Assembly (NCBI GenBank): GCA_029531795.1
Contig: JAPEIS010000013.1
Location: 1,550,001 to 1,614,000 of the forward strand
DNA from: Sclerotinia nivalis
Taxonomy: Eukaryota > Ascomycota > Leotiomycetes > Helotiales > Sclerotiniaceae
Length of the DNA: 64,000 nt
Direction: 5' to 3'
Shown here: positions 1 through 13,552 of the stretch, one piece after another
Numbering within the stretch: position 1 is the stretch's first letter
Layout: every line of letters starts with the position of its first letter
Position numbers and translations under genes: made by a program
Notes under the pieces: generated by a model
What the model saw: only the letters and a program-made list of their open reading frames with translations
What the model was told of the DNA's origin: nothing
The model's database searches: none

Positions 1-3000
1 GGGGAAGGACAGGGAATTTGTTCATCAAGTCATCTTGAATATTCATATCCATCGAGTGATAGGAAAGGACTTTGTGCCCTTTTCAACTTATACTCTGGAT
101 TGGCTGCGTTGTTGTTGTTGTCTAATTCTGATATCCTTAAATGATTATGATATGAAATTGTAATCATGATGATAATAACGTCAATATGACGGTATAACTA
201 CTTGATTGCTTCTGATATTGGTATATATAGTATCGCGACAATTAATTTCTGATGACAGGTAGTCTCCTGACTCGCCTCACAACATGAAGAAGAAGAATAT
301 CTCCAGCAACCTGGGATGATTACGTCGGAATTGTAAAAGTAGTTTTGTGTGGAAATCTTGGATTTGAGAAAAGCTTATATAGGAGAGTTATAGGATTAGG
401 GTGATGAAATGACATGTAGACGAGAAGAGATGGAGCAGCAAACCTGCCCGGGAGGTAATGTCACCATAGCTTGAAATCAGTACAGGTCTACCAAGATCAT
501 GAAGGATAAAAAGCCTTTGAATCATAACAATAGCAAGAGATAACCGCAAATAGCAACTTTGCACCTAATCTGACATGGCAAAATAACTAATCCTGCACTA
601 CAAGATATTGTGCCGGGTGTCTGACAGTAACCTTAGGAATTCGGGATGGACATAGAAGTGATGTGGGAAATTTTATGCTGCTTATAGTCAGAACATTTGA
701 CAATAATAGACATTTTTACCGAGAGAGTATATACATGATGATGCCGCCTCCCAAGACTGCCAAAATAGCATACGCCATCTATATCCCCATCCTCCATGCT
801 GCTGCCCCGCTCCCTATATGAATGCGCAACAAGTACACAGATAAATGACTAAGCACATGTTGCATTATCAAGATCGATAAATACAATCTCTTAAACTCTT
901 GCTCGGTTATAAGAAAGATTTATGACCCCTGGAGAGAAATGGTACTTTCGAGGAGTGGAATGAAGGAATGGTAAAAAGTGAATGATAGACGGATTTTCGG
1001 AGTAAATTATAAATTGGAAAGGGTTCACTGTGGCTCTGCCCTCTTTTCTCGCTTTATTGAGTACAAGTACCATATATACCCTAATCGGTCGATTTGAGTA
1101 GTCTGCTGTTTTATCATGCGTTTCCTGTTATTGATTTCTGGAAACTAAAACGCAGGCATTGGCACCACATGTTAGATGATATAGATTATATACACGAGAT
1201 AATGTTCCTTGATATCTTCTTAGAAACCTTTATTTTGATTCTCAGGTTCTGGATATAATTATAAAGTCTCGGTGTTAAAGATTGGGTAATCTATACTATA
1301 TCCATGTAATAACTGTTGTCAAAAGTTCAATATCAAGGATATCGTAGGTATACCTAATGAGTAATGAGTAAATAGTATCAACAATAACATCAACCTAATT
1401 AATCCTCGAAGATAAAACTTGTACACAAAGATTCCTATCTAAATCAAATAACTACATCCATCACAAATCCTCACCCCATGGGCATGGAACTTGTAAACTT
1501 CCCAAATTACAGTTTACCAGATAATACTCTGCAGTATATAGGCGGCAATCGCAAAGTAAATTGCGAATTAAGATTTACCCCTAATACTGAGCCACGACTT
1601 ATACCAACTATTCCTGAAATCCATCCATACATACTCCTCACTTACCTCTCGTCAAAAATTTTCTTTCTGCCACTCAGCCTCTTGAAGTCAGAACTGTTTA
1701 ATAGCACTTTTGTGAAATTTTTATAACCCAAATAGCACTAGAATCTATTACTCTATTTTTGGGGGCCTCTGGAAAATAAGTAGAAAGTTTATTGGAAGAT
1801 CAAAAATCGTTTCGAGGACAAGCTGATGTTAGTGGGTTACAGGTAATTGAACAAGGAATCTACTGCTATGAACCAACGGAATCTGGAATCAAGGCTCGCT
1901 ACCAAATTTGCTTATCACGTTTGATTGTTAGAAAAATGATAAATGGTATTGATTGTCAACGGAATTGGATGTAAGAAAAAGATGTTAGACATCATAATTC
2001 AAGCTCGGAGATTTTTAAACTACTTTAGTGTAGAACTCTCCACATGAAAGCAGTTTATATACTCCAGACTCCAGAAATACTCCCATAAGTCCGCGTGGAA
2101 AAGTTGTTGATTATATAAAGTAAAGTTGCAGTGGTAGATAAGTGTATTTTTATATACTGGCGCCCCGTTTCTTCTCTTCCCTAACCCTGAATGATTATCG
2201 TGTTGATTGTGGACATGGACCCCTTCATTGATATTCAACCGACCCTTCATATACGGCTCTGTTCCTGGGCTAGTGATTCAGTGCATTTTAATCGTCTGTC
2301 ATCTAGTATAGGACTGTACAGACAAGCATCCAAAAGAAGCAGCTGAAAAGTAATTTCCGGAGATATTCTGCCATTGGAAAGACCATTAGCTCGGCACTCA
2401 TCTTATCTCATCTCATCTCTCTCTTCCCATCCCATCCCATCTCTCTCACTTCACTACAGTCTTCACCAATACAGCGTCCTATCACTTTCTCAATCCCAAT
2501 AACCTCACAACAATCGTAGCGCAAAGACCAAAGAGCTTGCTTGCCCAACAGATAAACTTTATATCTATGGATCCTAAATCCATAATAAAATCCATCTGCT
2601 CCGAGCTGCAAGGAAAAGGGGTCTGAAGATTGAGCACTCGCGATGATGATGATAGAGAGTTTATCAAATTGTATTATAGCATAATTTGCGATTCATTTTT
2701 TCTTTTGTTTTGTTTTTTTGATCAAAGGAGAAATGTGTTGGGTGAGGGAAGGAAGATTGTCATCTGATAAAAATGAGAAGGGGATTCAAAAGACTTTGAA
2801 TTTCCGGCTACTTTTTGTCATTGCATTTCAAGCGCTTTCTTCCAGAGGAATGTTGTGAGTTTATCCCTTTTATTAAGGCAATCTCTTGACTTGGGGACAC
2901 GGAAATGTGCACTGCCGAGGCTGGAGGGGTAATGAAGTAATGGAGTAGTCATCTGATGTGTTAAGAATAAATTGACAGAGTTAGAATGATAATAGCTAGA

Positions 3001-4545
3001 ATAAAACAAGAAATAATAATAATCATAAAAATCATGATCGGAAGCGAGGATGATGTAATAAAAGAAGGCCAAGTGACAAAACTGATTCTGTTGGATGATG
3101 CATAATTCCAAATACCCTAGGAATGAAGTATATGGTTCGTCTCCGATAGTTTTTTTCTCCTTTACAAAGAAGTCACACCCTTGGAAACTGGTCCATCTGC
3201 TTCTTTGAATATTATAGAAATCGAGGGAAGCGGCGTTTATGTACGAGTCTGGACCAAAACAGTTGGCTTAGCTCCCACAGTTCACCGGACTACTCCAAGT
3301 GGGACTCTAGGAGACTTTGAAATGCATTCACTAAGATTGCGTATGTTGCGAGCTTTTGCAGGCTCGAATGAATCTCATATTCTCTGAGTGCAACTCACAG
3401 ATTAAGAGATATGCAGCCAATAAGAAGTAGGTAAAAGCTAATGTGAACCTAAGTATATTTCAACGCCCAAAAAAGTCACACACCCTCCGTTTTTTCTTCA
3501 AACTACCCACAATCACTCTCACCCTGACTCATATGAACTGAATCCACTAGCGTAGTATAAAAGCATTCATTTCGAGCGCAGAAGATAGAATAGAGACAAT
3601 TCTGGTACGCCATGGGATCATTCCCATAAGGGTGAAGTTAGGGTAACTTGGTTTCTGTCAGATATACAGAATATGAAATCTCGTAAATGAAATCGAGACT
3701 TCGATAAATGGCGGAAGGGAATTGTGCGTTGGATATTCTGATGTTGATAGTAAGGATATCAAGAATAAATCTCTATACAAAAATTGCAGAACTTTGACAA
3801 CAGATAACAAGTGCCTATTATATATACCAAGTATTTTACACAATCTTGAGAGTGCCGTACATGAAGTATCACCGATTGAACCATTGCTTTTAGCGCCTGC
3901 GTTGGATTTCTTACAACCAACAATCCTTTGTAGCAGTAGACGGAGCATTTCACATTTTGCATTTCAATGACCATGTGCGATAAGTACTTTATATAACATT
4001 CAACGACTTCGATGCGGTGGCATTATCGTTTCGTTAAACTGGCATACAATTGTTCATATCTCGCACTGGGCTAGTGTATTTGCCATCCCATCCTATTTCT
4101 GTACTTGGTGGGTTATAAATCGTCCGCGTTCTTTCGCTAGTTACAGCATTTAGGAACTTAGACTATTGTTCATAGAAAATTTAGAAAGACAGAACCGATT
4201 TAGATGTTGAAATGTAACAGTGTTGAATTGCACCATTGATGATATAGCGAGGCGATTATAATAATCTCACAGTCTTCGAATTGTGAAAACGAGTTTCAGG
4301 ATGAAAGACAACTGTTGGTATCAATTGGTAAGGTTCAAAGTGTAAAGTACTTTAGTCTAATTGATAAAATTTATTCTTGATTGTCACTATTCTATATTGA
4401 AAGAACGAGCTCCTTAAATACATATTGAAGGAGTTCGTACAGCCCCTTATGATCACATGATCTAATACGATCATATGATTTATCTACGGCTCATGATCAT
4501 ATATGACCGTGATCCCGACAACAACACTTGCGTATTATGAAAATT

Positions 4546-4553
4546 TGACGTCA
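4546..4553. promoter_or_regulatory. CRE-like palindrome TGACGTCA
   Basis: A perfect 8-bp TGACGTCA, the classical ATF/CREB-type bZIP half-site palindrome, lies about 2.3 kb upstream of the bZIP gene. One such site can occur by chance, so a role (for example autoregulation) is only inference. Confidence 0.25.
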
Positions 4554-6264
4554 GCAACAAAAGAAATAATTCAGTACTATGGAATCATCAAGCAGTGCGT
4601 CTAATTCTTGATACTCTCCTTCAATGCGATATTTATAACCAATCGTAGATGCCTTACCTACTATTCCTGGCTATTTATTTTCCCCAATGGATCACATGAA
4701 ATGTTGATTAGCGGCTTTTACCTTGATGTCCCTATCAAAGAACATAGGATACTATGTAGTATATATTAGTAGATAATATTTATTTCAATACACGGCATTA
4801 GTGTTTGCATTTGAATTGCAAGTAGTATAGTTACTCAAGCCACATGTTCACCTTTCCTTGCATTGACTTCCTATAAAAGGCATATTTACTGAAATCTTCA
4901 AGAACCAACTTCAAGCTGATGTTCATCCGAAACTTCGATAGGAAGAGAGTCGTGGGTGAAAAACTTCCAACAGCAAGATAACTACTTAGCTACCTGGAGA
5001 ATTACATTCACTACACATTACGGTATGAATGATAGTTATAGTTAAAAACAATGGTGCAAAAACAATAGCAATAAATCGTCACACGAATATACAATAATCG
5101 GCAATCAAAAATACAAACAGACTCAAAGAGGAATTTCACAAGTTTGAATAACTATTCTTCCGAAAGCTTTCAGCAAGCTATAGGCCAAACACCCGATTTT
5201 CGATCCCATGTTTGACTGGGGAATCTGAGTGGAGAAAGAGGTGGGTGATCGGGAAAACGAGACTTTTGGTTTTTATAACCTGCGCTGAGAGGAACTGTCA
5301 GTGCTGCGGTCTGAACCTGCATTTACAAATGCAGTGACGATCGTGAAGCTACCCCTTCTTGAACATTGACATCAAAACTCGGTAAGATAGAGCGAGAAAT
5401 AGATTGCAGTCCGAACTAGTTAGACGGGATACCATGGAGATACAGAGTCCCTTTTCTTTTTGAGCAACTTCAGTGTGAAGTGGTGTGTGACACCGATAAA
5501 TTATGGTAACAATATGTTGCATTGCCCTGGGCGTCGGCATCCTAATACTTTAAGGATTGTGATATCCACACTAGTAGATCTCTAATCCCCAGATTATCAA
5601 ATGTGACATGATCGTCGATGGGCGATTTCTTGTTACACATGATTGAAATGTTTCGGACATTGGCAGGTGTGAATGCGGCGATCTAGAGCAAATGGGATCA
5701 TTTCCTCCCACCCGGACCAAACATTGAATGGTCCAAGAACCCGACAAAGTTCATAAGAAGCTTAACTTTCCAAGCCTTCACGCCCAAAATAGGAAAGAAG
5801 CAGAAAAGGGCATCGATGATCTGATTTCTAGTTTACCATCGGGTCTAAGGCAATGTTACCGGTACAGAAGTCCCGAATATTTTTGCCCAACCCCTCTTAT
5901 ATCTACCACCAAATAAGCCATTTTGCCCAAGGGAGGTCACACAAAAATTCAACTTATTAAGGTAAGCGGTGAGATGAACTTTTGATTCCTCAACGTGGAG
6001 ATCTTGTAACATTTTTCTCGATTCGGTTGTTTTTGAGTTGTTGAGTTTTTGAGTGAAAAGTGCCGACCGGGTAAATTCCATCCGCCCGATAAATTGAGGG
6101 AGATTCAGATGGATAAATCCCGGAGGTGGCAGTTTGAGGCTTTTCTTATTTGATGCTTGCTTTTAATGTTACTAACGAATAATATAACATAACACAACAC
6201 AACACACAAAAAAGCATTCAATGCATGAAAGAGTATTCTTTTTGTAAGGGCTTCTTGAGTATTT

Positions 6265-6284
6265 TATATATATATATATATATA
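6265..6284. repeat. TA dinucleotide microsatellite
   Basis: Twenty bases of uninterrupted TA repeat about 550 bp upstream of the bZIP start. Confidence 0.9.
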
Positions 6285-6830
6285 CCTAGTACTTTTATAC
6301 TGTTATCCTATACTTGAAGCAATAATATGGGGGTGACCATGGAGTGATATTTGAATACCTCTCATTCTCACTCTCAATCGCTCTCAATCACTCCCACTCT
6401 CACTCTCATTCCCATGCCCATTCTCCCTTATGAATCTCTACTTTTCAATAATTCTCCAGCACAGCCACGCTTTTATGCGTGTGATAGCATATGGATAGTA
6501 GGCTTGAGATGTCCACTACACAAAAGCGACTTCAAACAACAAGGCCCAGGAATATAATGATCAGATATTGAATATACTCAGATCGTATCTCTCAACCCAA
6601 TTTGGATCCCTCTCTATCTGCTTAATAATCGTTTTGTACCTACCTATGCCAAAGGAGAGTTGACGCGTACGAATATCGATTGCGACTTGGGAAGAATCGA
6701 AGTTAAGACGCGCTAAATAGAGGCGGCTATTCATAACTCAGTTCAATTCAATTCAGTTCAACCACATCAATTGCTCATTCAATTGAATGGCCAAAACTTT
6801 TCAAACCTTTTGACAATTTCATATCTCATT

Positions 6831-8123
6831 ATGTCGGCTGCTGCGGTGAGTGATGAAATCTTCATTCCTTTACAGTCACAAGTCGAGAGTTTCCATAAAT
6901 TGTGGATGCAGGAGAATAAGTCAAATGCCAAGAATTTCAGAAAGCTTAAATATCAATTGGTATCTTCAGCTATGTTTCTATGAACAAAGTCCCCAAGTCC
7001 CTAGAACTCATCAATAACTTGCAAATTCTTCGAATCTTAGTCTAATACTATGTCTCAGGAAAAAGCAAACCTTGCGCGCATTCGAGATAATCAAAGACGG
7101 TCCCGCGCCCGAAGGAAAGAGTACCTTCAAGAACTCGAGGCACGATTGCGTCAATGCGAACTTCAGGGTATTGAAGCCTCTTCCGAGATTCAGATGGCAG
7201 CAAGGAGAGTAGCGGATGAGAACAAAAAATTACGAAGTCTACTGGCACAGCAAGGAGTGGGAAATGATATAGTGGAATCCTATCTACAAATGAGTTCTGA
7301 AGAATTGATGATATCGGGGCAATATGCGAGTGAAAGTACTTCAGTACAACAGTTGGAGCATTTACTTCAGGCGCGAAAAGCTTGCTGTTCAGATGGGAAT
7401 GGTCCCCCGAGCGCAACAACAATGGGTCCAATAATCCAGAGTCGAGAGAGTTCTTGCAGTGGCAATACCGTGCATTCATTATGGGATCCAGTACACATCT
7501 CACGTAGCTTAAGTGTAGGACAAACACAACCATCGATTGTCAGGGGAGTTTCACCAGCACAACAATTCATGGGTCCAAGAAAAAGCAGCGCAGCAAGTCG
7601 ACATGGCAGTATTAGTCAGAATCACAGCACTGTCAGAACAGTTCACAATCAACAACAACAGCAAAGATTCAACATGACACCACTAGTATTATCAAATACA
7701 CAACATAGCGCATCATCCAGTCTCTCCATCCAAACCCCATCAGTCTACGATTTTGACCCTCAATACCTCTCCAACCAATCTTACCATACCATATCTCCAC
7801 AAACCCCTCACATGCATCCCCACTTACAATCCCACACGAACCCCCATCCCAATCCGAATCCCAATACCCGTTCATCCATCTCATCTCATCAAACCTCCCC
7901 ACCAATATCAACAACATACACCACAACCATGACCACCGATAACAACGGACCCAACATGAGTAGTTGCATCTTCGCCGCCGACATGATCACCACCATGGCA
8001 GGTGGCGACCCGGCAGTTGTGCGTGCAGAATTGGGCTGTATGCCAGACATGGATTGTAATGTGGATAATCAATTAGTGTTCCATATAATGGACCGGTATA
8101 CGGGTAATGGTGTAGGTTTATGA
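6831..8123 (+). CDS. bZIP transcription factor
   Basis: Predicted nuclear DNA-binding regulator. The preferred model is join(6831..6845, 7059..8123), 359 aa. Exon 1 encodes only MSAAA, then a 213-nt intron runs from GTGAGT to TCTCAG, with CTAAT upstream of the acceptor, and phase is kept. The alternative is an intronless start at the ATG at 7050 (MSQ-, 357 aa). The N-terminus has the basic region NQRRSRARRKEYLQELE followed by leucine-heptad residues (ELEARLRQCEL...KLRSLLAQ), which defines the bZIP. The middle is low-complexity Ser/Gln/His/Pro. The C-terminus (about the last 55 residues: CIFAADMITTMAGGDPAVVRAE...) carries spaced cysteines and looks like a conserved tail of this fungal subgroup. 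Targets are unknown. The bZIP call is firm; the start codon is not. Confidence 0.9.
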
Positions 8124-9178
8124 CAATTTCGGGATGAAACGAATTCAATATTTAATGTAATTCTTATTTGTTCAGATGCAGATTCAGATTCAGATACCCC
8201 TTACTTTACTACGAATCTCAAGGATAGCGATGATTCGAATAATTCAAAAGTTTTTTACTTCTTTTCTGCCTACGATGAAGCTTCTATGAGTGTATGCCTA
8301 GCATTTCTTACCTACTTACTTACATTGGAAGTTTAGTGATTCAATCCAATTCAGTATCTCTTGTCTCTTGTGTAACCTTGACAGGTATGCAATGTTCGAA
8401 CATTTATTAGCACCTAGAACTTTCAAAATCTAGAACTTCCAAAATCAAGCCTGTAAAAAGTTCCATGCATTCGCACCACCCATTTCCATTTCCATCTCCA
8501 TAATAACCTCACCTCACCCCAATTTCCTTTGACCTCCCCTCCCTTCTCTTCCCGTTCTTTCTCTTTCTTTCCCTTTCCCTTTGTCCTCACTACTTCAACC
8601 CAATACTCCACCCTTTCCTCACCCCTCCTCACCTCGCCTACCCACTACCGGTACAACCCACGCCCCAACATTCCTCACTCCAACACTAACCCCTTCCGTC
8701 CACATATACCAATGCATCCAATGCATCCAACACATCTAATGCATCTACTACATCCCCAAGAAATTAAAGGAAAAAAAAGGAAAATGAAACAATCATCAAG
8801 CCCTTTCATCAAATACGGATATGGACTCCCTCTCAATGAGCAAAGAAAACCATCTCAACCCAAAACCTTTTTCCTCTCTTTGCTAAAATTTTTCTTTCTT
8901 ACAAAGGATTCTTTGTTCACCTCCTATACTCTGCACAAGACAACTCTTTCTCGTTTCTCCTTTCCAACATTGGGTTTTGTGATGCTCGAGTGTGCTGTAC
9001 TGTATTCATTATTCTATTCTTCATCTTGAAGCTCGTTCTGTGCTATATGAATCGCGCATGTTATTATTGCACGCAAGTAAGCCAGTAATTGAGCAAGCAA
9101 TCAAGTGATTAACACCCTACACTCAAATCCATCATCCATATCTTCAAACTTCATACCCCATAACCGCAAAATCACACA
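8124..9178. other. intergenic, pyrimidine-rich leader region
   Basis: Contains the bZIP 3' end and the promoter or leader of the next gene. It is strongly C/T-rich from about 8500 to 8760, with tandem ATGCATCCA-like units at about 8708-8745. An open frame through 8529-9029 is low-complexity (Ser/Phe/Pro/His) and simply reflects that composition. Confidence 0.6.
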
Positions 9179-12100
9179 ATGGAACCATCATCCCCCGTCC
9201 CAAATGCAACCCCCTCCCCCTTCGAAACTGCCTCCCCACCCAGAACCGCCTCTCCACCCACAACCCCCTCCCCCGCCATCGACCCCCGCAATAAACCCAC
9301 CCTCAACGTCCCCCAAAACAAATACACCACCTACGATTTCAGTCCCTTCCTAAGCTCCCCCGCCGTTCTCCACCGCATGCGCGAAAACCGCCAACAAATC
9401 CCCCTCCTCTCCCCCATCCCCTCAACACGGATCCCGTCCCCCCTGGCCGAAAACCTGTATCCCTCCGTAATAAAAGACGTGCGAGATTTTTTACTCGGGA
9501 CCGGTAAATACAACAGTCCATACCAACGCAACTATTTCGGCAACGGAAAAGAAGTATGGGCGAGCTGGAAACGGGCGTGGGATATATGGAATAATCACTA
9601 TATCGAGGGACGCGTAAACGAAGTATGGGTCGCGCGCGCGTATAAACAATGGGAAGCGTATATAGCGCAACAGAGCAAGAAGGGAAAAGCGCCCTTTGAG
9701 GGACCGGCGGGACGAAACCCGGTGCGCAGGAAGAAGGTGGAGATCGGGAAACCGTATCGCACGGAGAGTAAGGCGTTGGAACAATTCGAAGTGAGTATTG
9801 ACGAGGTAGCGCAGGGACGGAAAGAATTCAAACAGCGCTCCATCGAGCACCTGAAGGGATTATTTAAGAGAAATCGGAATTTGGGACATGGATATATCGA
9901 GTTTTGCGAGGCGCTTGCCGAGTGGACGAGACGCGAATGGAATCGTCCCGAATGGAGCCAGTACAAAGATTACAAGAATAAAGCGCCGGAATATCTACCC
10001 CTGACCATGGATTACGTACACGAGGAACTCTATGGGGAGACCAAGGAGCGCGTCATAGAACTCCTCGGCACGGAATTTTGGCGAAAAGACCCCAAGCTCG
10101 AAGCTCACCCGGGAACCATCGAATACGCCATCGCCGTCGCCGAATGGGAACAACAAGCCGAAGTGCGTCGATGCAGATTCACCGAACGACCCAATTGGAT
10201 ACACACGTATGAGCCTGCGGAAAAGCTCGAGGATAAATATATCGAATCAGCGAAGAAACGAACGAGTCCGGCCGTCATTGATGAATTCCGAAAACGCATG
10301 GATGTGAATCGAAAGCTGGGGGTTGGATATATTGAGCTTTCGTGGCAGGAGGCACATTATAATATCAATCTGAAAGCGCACGAGGGGGATATAGATCCGA
10401 CGATTCAAGAGCTGGAGAAACCTGACCCAAAGGATTATATTGATAAAGCGCGTCCGGGAAAGCCTGATGAGAGTGCTGCACCGGTGACGGCTATTGATCG
10501 CGATCGTGGTGATGAGGAGGAGGATCAGGACGACGATGATATAGATCCTAATGATCTCCCCAGACCATTGCCCATCGAGGATGATGGATCTAGCGGAGGG
10601 TTTTTTGCCATGAGAGATTTCATTGAATATGCGGTTCCTGATGAAGATGACGCTAGCTTTCAAGAATATTATGATCCTATTGAGAATAGTATTTGGCGAC
10701 CAATACAAGTCTGTGAACAGAGACCAAAGATTGATATGGACGAAGAACCCGATTCATTTTTAAAGAATTCTCAGTTTGAGATCGATGGTGGTGTGGATTG
10801 TGGAAGAAGTCCTTACCCTGTATGGTTCCTTTCCTTTTCATGCCTTATAAAAGTGCTTTACTGATACCAACTTTTATAGCTTCTCCGGCCTCTATACAGA
10901 TACGCACAAAGTTACGTTGGGGCACCTAAAGACTCAAATCCCGAAAAACAACCATCATTTAAAAAACAAGGATCACTTTTGAAACTCAAAAAGTTTTGGG
11001 ATAAAGTAACAGGCACAATTTTCAATATCCCAACCAAGAACATATATACACAAACTCTTGACAAAATTGAAGACCGTAACCATAGAGAATCCTTCAATAA
11101 TAACGAGAGCTATCAAAACCCAGACATATTCCCCTTGGATATCCGACGATGCGAAAAAATCACAACTCCGTTCAAACCTGGAAAAGTACCCCCAAAGTCA
11201 GTTGACTTTCGAGATACTGATACTATTATCCAACCATACTTTAGGATGAAAGAAAAGGAATATAGACCCATGAGATTCGATGATCCTTGGTGGGTTGAAG
11301 CGGAACAGAAGTATTATCGGGATATGCCACCTCGAAACTACCCCCCAAAATTTGACGAAACACAATCACATCTCCCAAAGGATGTCAAGCTTTGGAAAGA
11401 AGAAGTGGAGAAGGATTCCGATTTGAAGAAACGATATTTTGTCGCTAACTTGGACGGAAGACTTTTGACAATCAATGGAATTGAAGTCGGAAAAGGCGAA
11501 ATTGCAGGTCCATTACCAGAATTTGCAATCATACAAACTGAGGGAGGTGGAGTGTCTTTCTGGCATGGAGTAGGTGGTAGATTTTACTTACAGCCGGCTG
11601 GTGCTAGAATGAAGGATTGGTCTCGACAATGGAGTCAATTGAGACAAACCTTGAATGATGAATACTTCGGCGTTGCCTCAGGGTATTTCTGGCAGAACGC
11701 AATCGTGGGTAAAATCATGGAAGATGATGAGGGTGAAGGCGAGCAAGACCCTAAATGGATAAAATGGAAAAGTGCAAAACCAGCCAGAAACACGAATGGA
11801 GTGGATCCCCGCGCTGTTAAACTTCATCCCGGTTTCCTTGATTCTCATTCTCAGTCAAGCGAGAACGAAGACTGGGGAGCGCCTGGACCTTTACCATTCG
11901 AGAGCCCAGAAGCTGAGCTCAAATGGGCAGCAGCACAACTTCATTTTCAGGAAATGTTTATCAACCAACCATGGCTTAAGGCCAAAATGGTTGAGCCAAC
12001 CAAGGATACAGCGTGGGGAGGGCTGCAAGAAGACTATCGAGATCCTTCCGATGGTCCTACAGATGAGGCTAGGGATGAATGGTGGGCATCGAACGGAGAC

Positions 12101-13552
12101 CACACTCAAAAGATTCAAGTAAAATCCGGTCAAACATTTGAGGAACGACTACGGGAGGAATTTGATGCCGACCGAGCCACGGTTGAGGCCATAAGTTTGA
12201 AGCGACAGGCTGACAATGATGGCTACTTCTTACCTAACGCCAAACGATTCCGAGAAAATATAGAAGACAGAGAAAAACAAAAAATAGAGGATATTGAACA
12301 AAAGGAAGTGGAGCAGTTGAATATGGGCATAAAGGAATTGGTTGATCAGATCAATCAGGGGGCTAAAGATATCGCGGAGAAGGCAGAACCTGGTGCACTA
12401 GTGAAGCAAATAGATCAGTGGCATCCAGCTTCTGGCGCTGATGCTGAGGCACAAGCAAAGGAAGCGCTACAAAGAGTTCGAGAGCTGGAGCGGTTAAGGC
12501 TATTATTCAATGAACGTAGAAAGAATGCGAACGAAAGCGCGATCCCGCCTTTCAAAGACCCTATCGCAGGTTTAGCCCCTTCGAATATCTTGACGTTACC
12601 AGAGAACCAATGGGCATTAGAAGCAATAGTGAGACACAGGGAAGAATATCGTTTAGACCAAGAAGTCCAGGAAACAGGAGCTTTGAATAATCTGAATGCG
12701 TCTGAAAGATTGAAACGAAAACGCATTGCGGAAAAACGAAACCGAGGTACCCTCGGGTTTTCTATTATGACAGATGCGCCACTGAAAGAGCAAGAAAAAC
12801 AATTGGTCATCAAGGCAAAAGAACAGAGAGAAGAAGAGGATTTTAGAAAAATATTAAAATTGACCAATGCGTACAAGTTAAAGGCGAAACAAGTCAAGAA
12901 GGATGAAAAACACGTAGCAGCTGTGAAAGATGGAACCCAAGCTGGCGACATAGTGAAGGCCGAAGCAGCGATGAAGAAAGGTCAGAAAGAACTTAAAGAT
13001 ACCGAATTAGAAATAGCAAAACAACTTTCCATCTCAAGTTTGGCTAAAGCTGAGGGTATTAGTATAGAGGACCTGATCGAATACTCAAATACCCCTGGAT
13101 TTGACCCTACAGACCCTGGCACTTGGGTCAGCAAAGTAGCCCGCACCAAAAGAGAAGAAGAAATACTTAAAGGAGCCGAAGAGGCAGCTATGTCAATGAA
13201 AATACCGATCGACGAGTGGTACAAGACCATACATGGAGTCACTAATTCCAATGAATACCTCAAAAAGATGGCCAAGAGCGAGCTTCCGAAATACGAATTT
13301 ACCGACAACGCTCAGAAAGCTAAAAAGGAATTTGGTGCGAAATTGCTCCGCAGTGTTTCTGGCCATGATGGTACGAGGAAAGGCCAGTTTACCAGTTGGG
13401 ACGACGTTATTTCAAGCATACCGGTCGCTATAGATTGGGATACAGTCCTGAATTCGTCACAGGAAACAGATCCGCAGATATTTGGATTGACACCAAGGAG
13501 CCAGGCAATTAGCACATATGATGGGCAATCATTATGGGTGGGCCAGTTGTGA
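9179..13552 (+). CDS. large unrecognised two-exon protein (1437 aa)
   Basis: Model join(9179..10819, 10880..13552). The 60-nt intron has a GTATGG donor, a CTGAT branch and a TATAG acceptor. The junction falls on a codon boundary and the downstream frame stays open for 890 codons, so the two long frames are one gene. I do not recognise the family. The first ~50 residues are Pro/Ser/Thr-rich. Residues ~95-400 contain Trp-rich units that look like a diverged repeat spaced about 75 residues apart (see findings). Residues ~430-470 are very acidic (GDEEEDQDDDDIDP). The C-terminal half is highly charged and helical, with Lys/Glu/Arg-rich coiled-coil-like stretches (~930-1300). No signal peptide or membrane segment is seen. 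The start ATG sits in a CACAATGG context. The first ~450 nt are unusually C-rich compared with exon 2. A structural or scaffold role would be a guess. Confidence 0.8.

Larger units (their letters stand above)
1..6830. other. long gene-free stretch upstream of bZIP gene
   Basis: No reading frame here has recognisable protein similarity, codon bias or a convincing exon chain. All open frames are under about 100 codons, overlap on both strands and look like chance. Visible structure is limited to a CRE-like palindrome near 4546, a cluster of ATCATATGAT / ATGATCAT palindromes at about 4446-4505, and a TA microsatellite near 6265. Part of it may be the long promoter of the bZIP gene at 6831. The left part may belong to a neighbour outside the window. 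Confidence 0.6.

Noticed and set aside
7048..7533. 161-codon minus-strand frame opposite the bZIP gene
   Set aside because: Shadow of the bZIP coding sequence; no independent coding evidence.
8529..9029. 166-codon open frame
   Set aside because: Low-complexity Ser/Phe/Pro/His translation of a pyrimidine-rich leader region.
9179..13552. two separate adjacent genes (561 and 857 codons)
   Set aside because: A 60-nt intron with proper signals joins them exactly in frame, and the second has no ATG at its start. One gene is the simpler reading.
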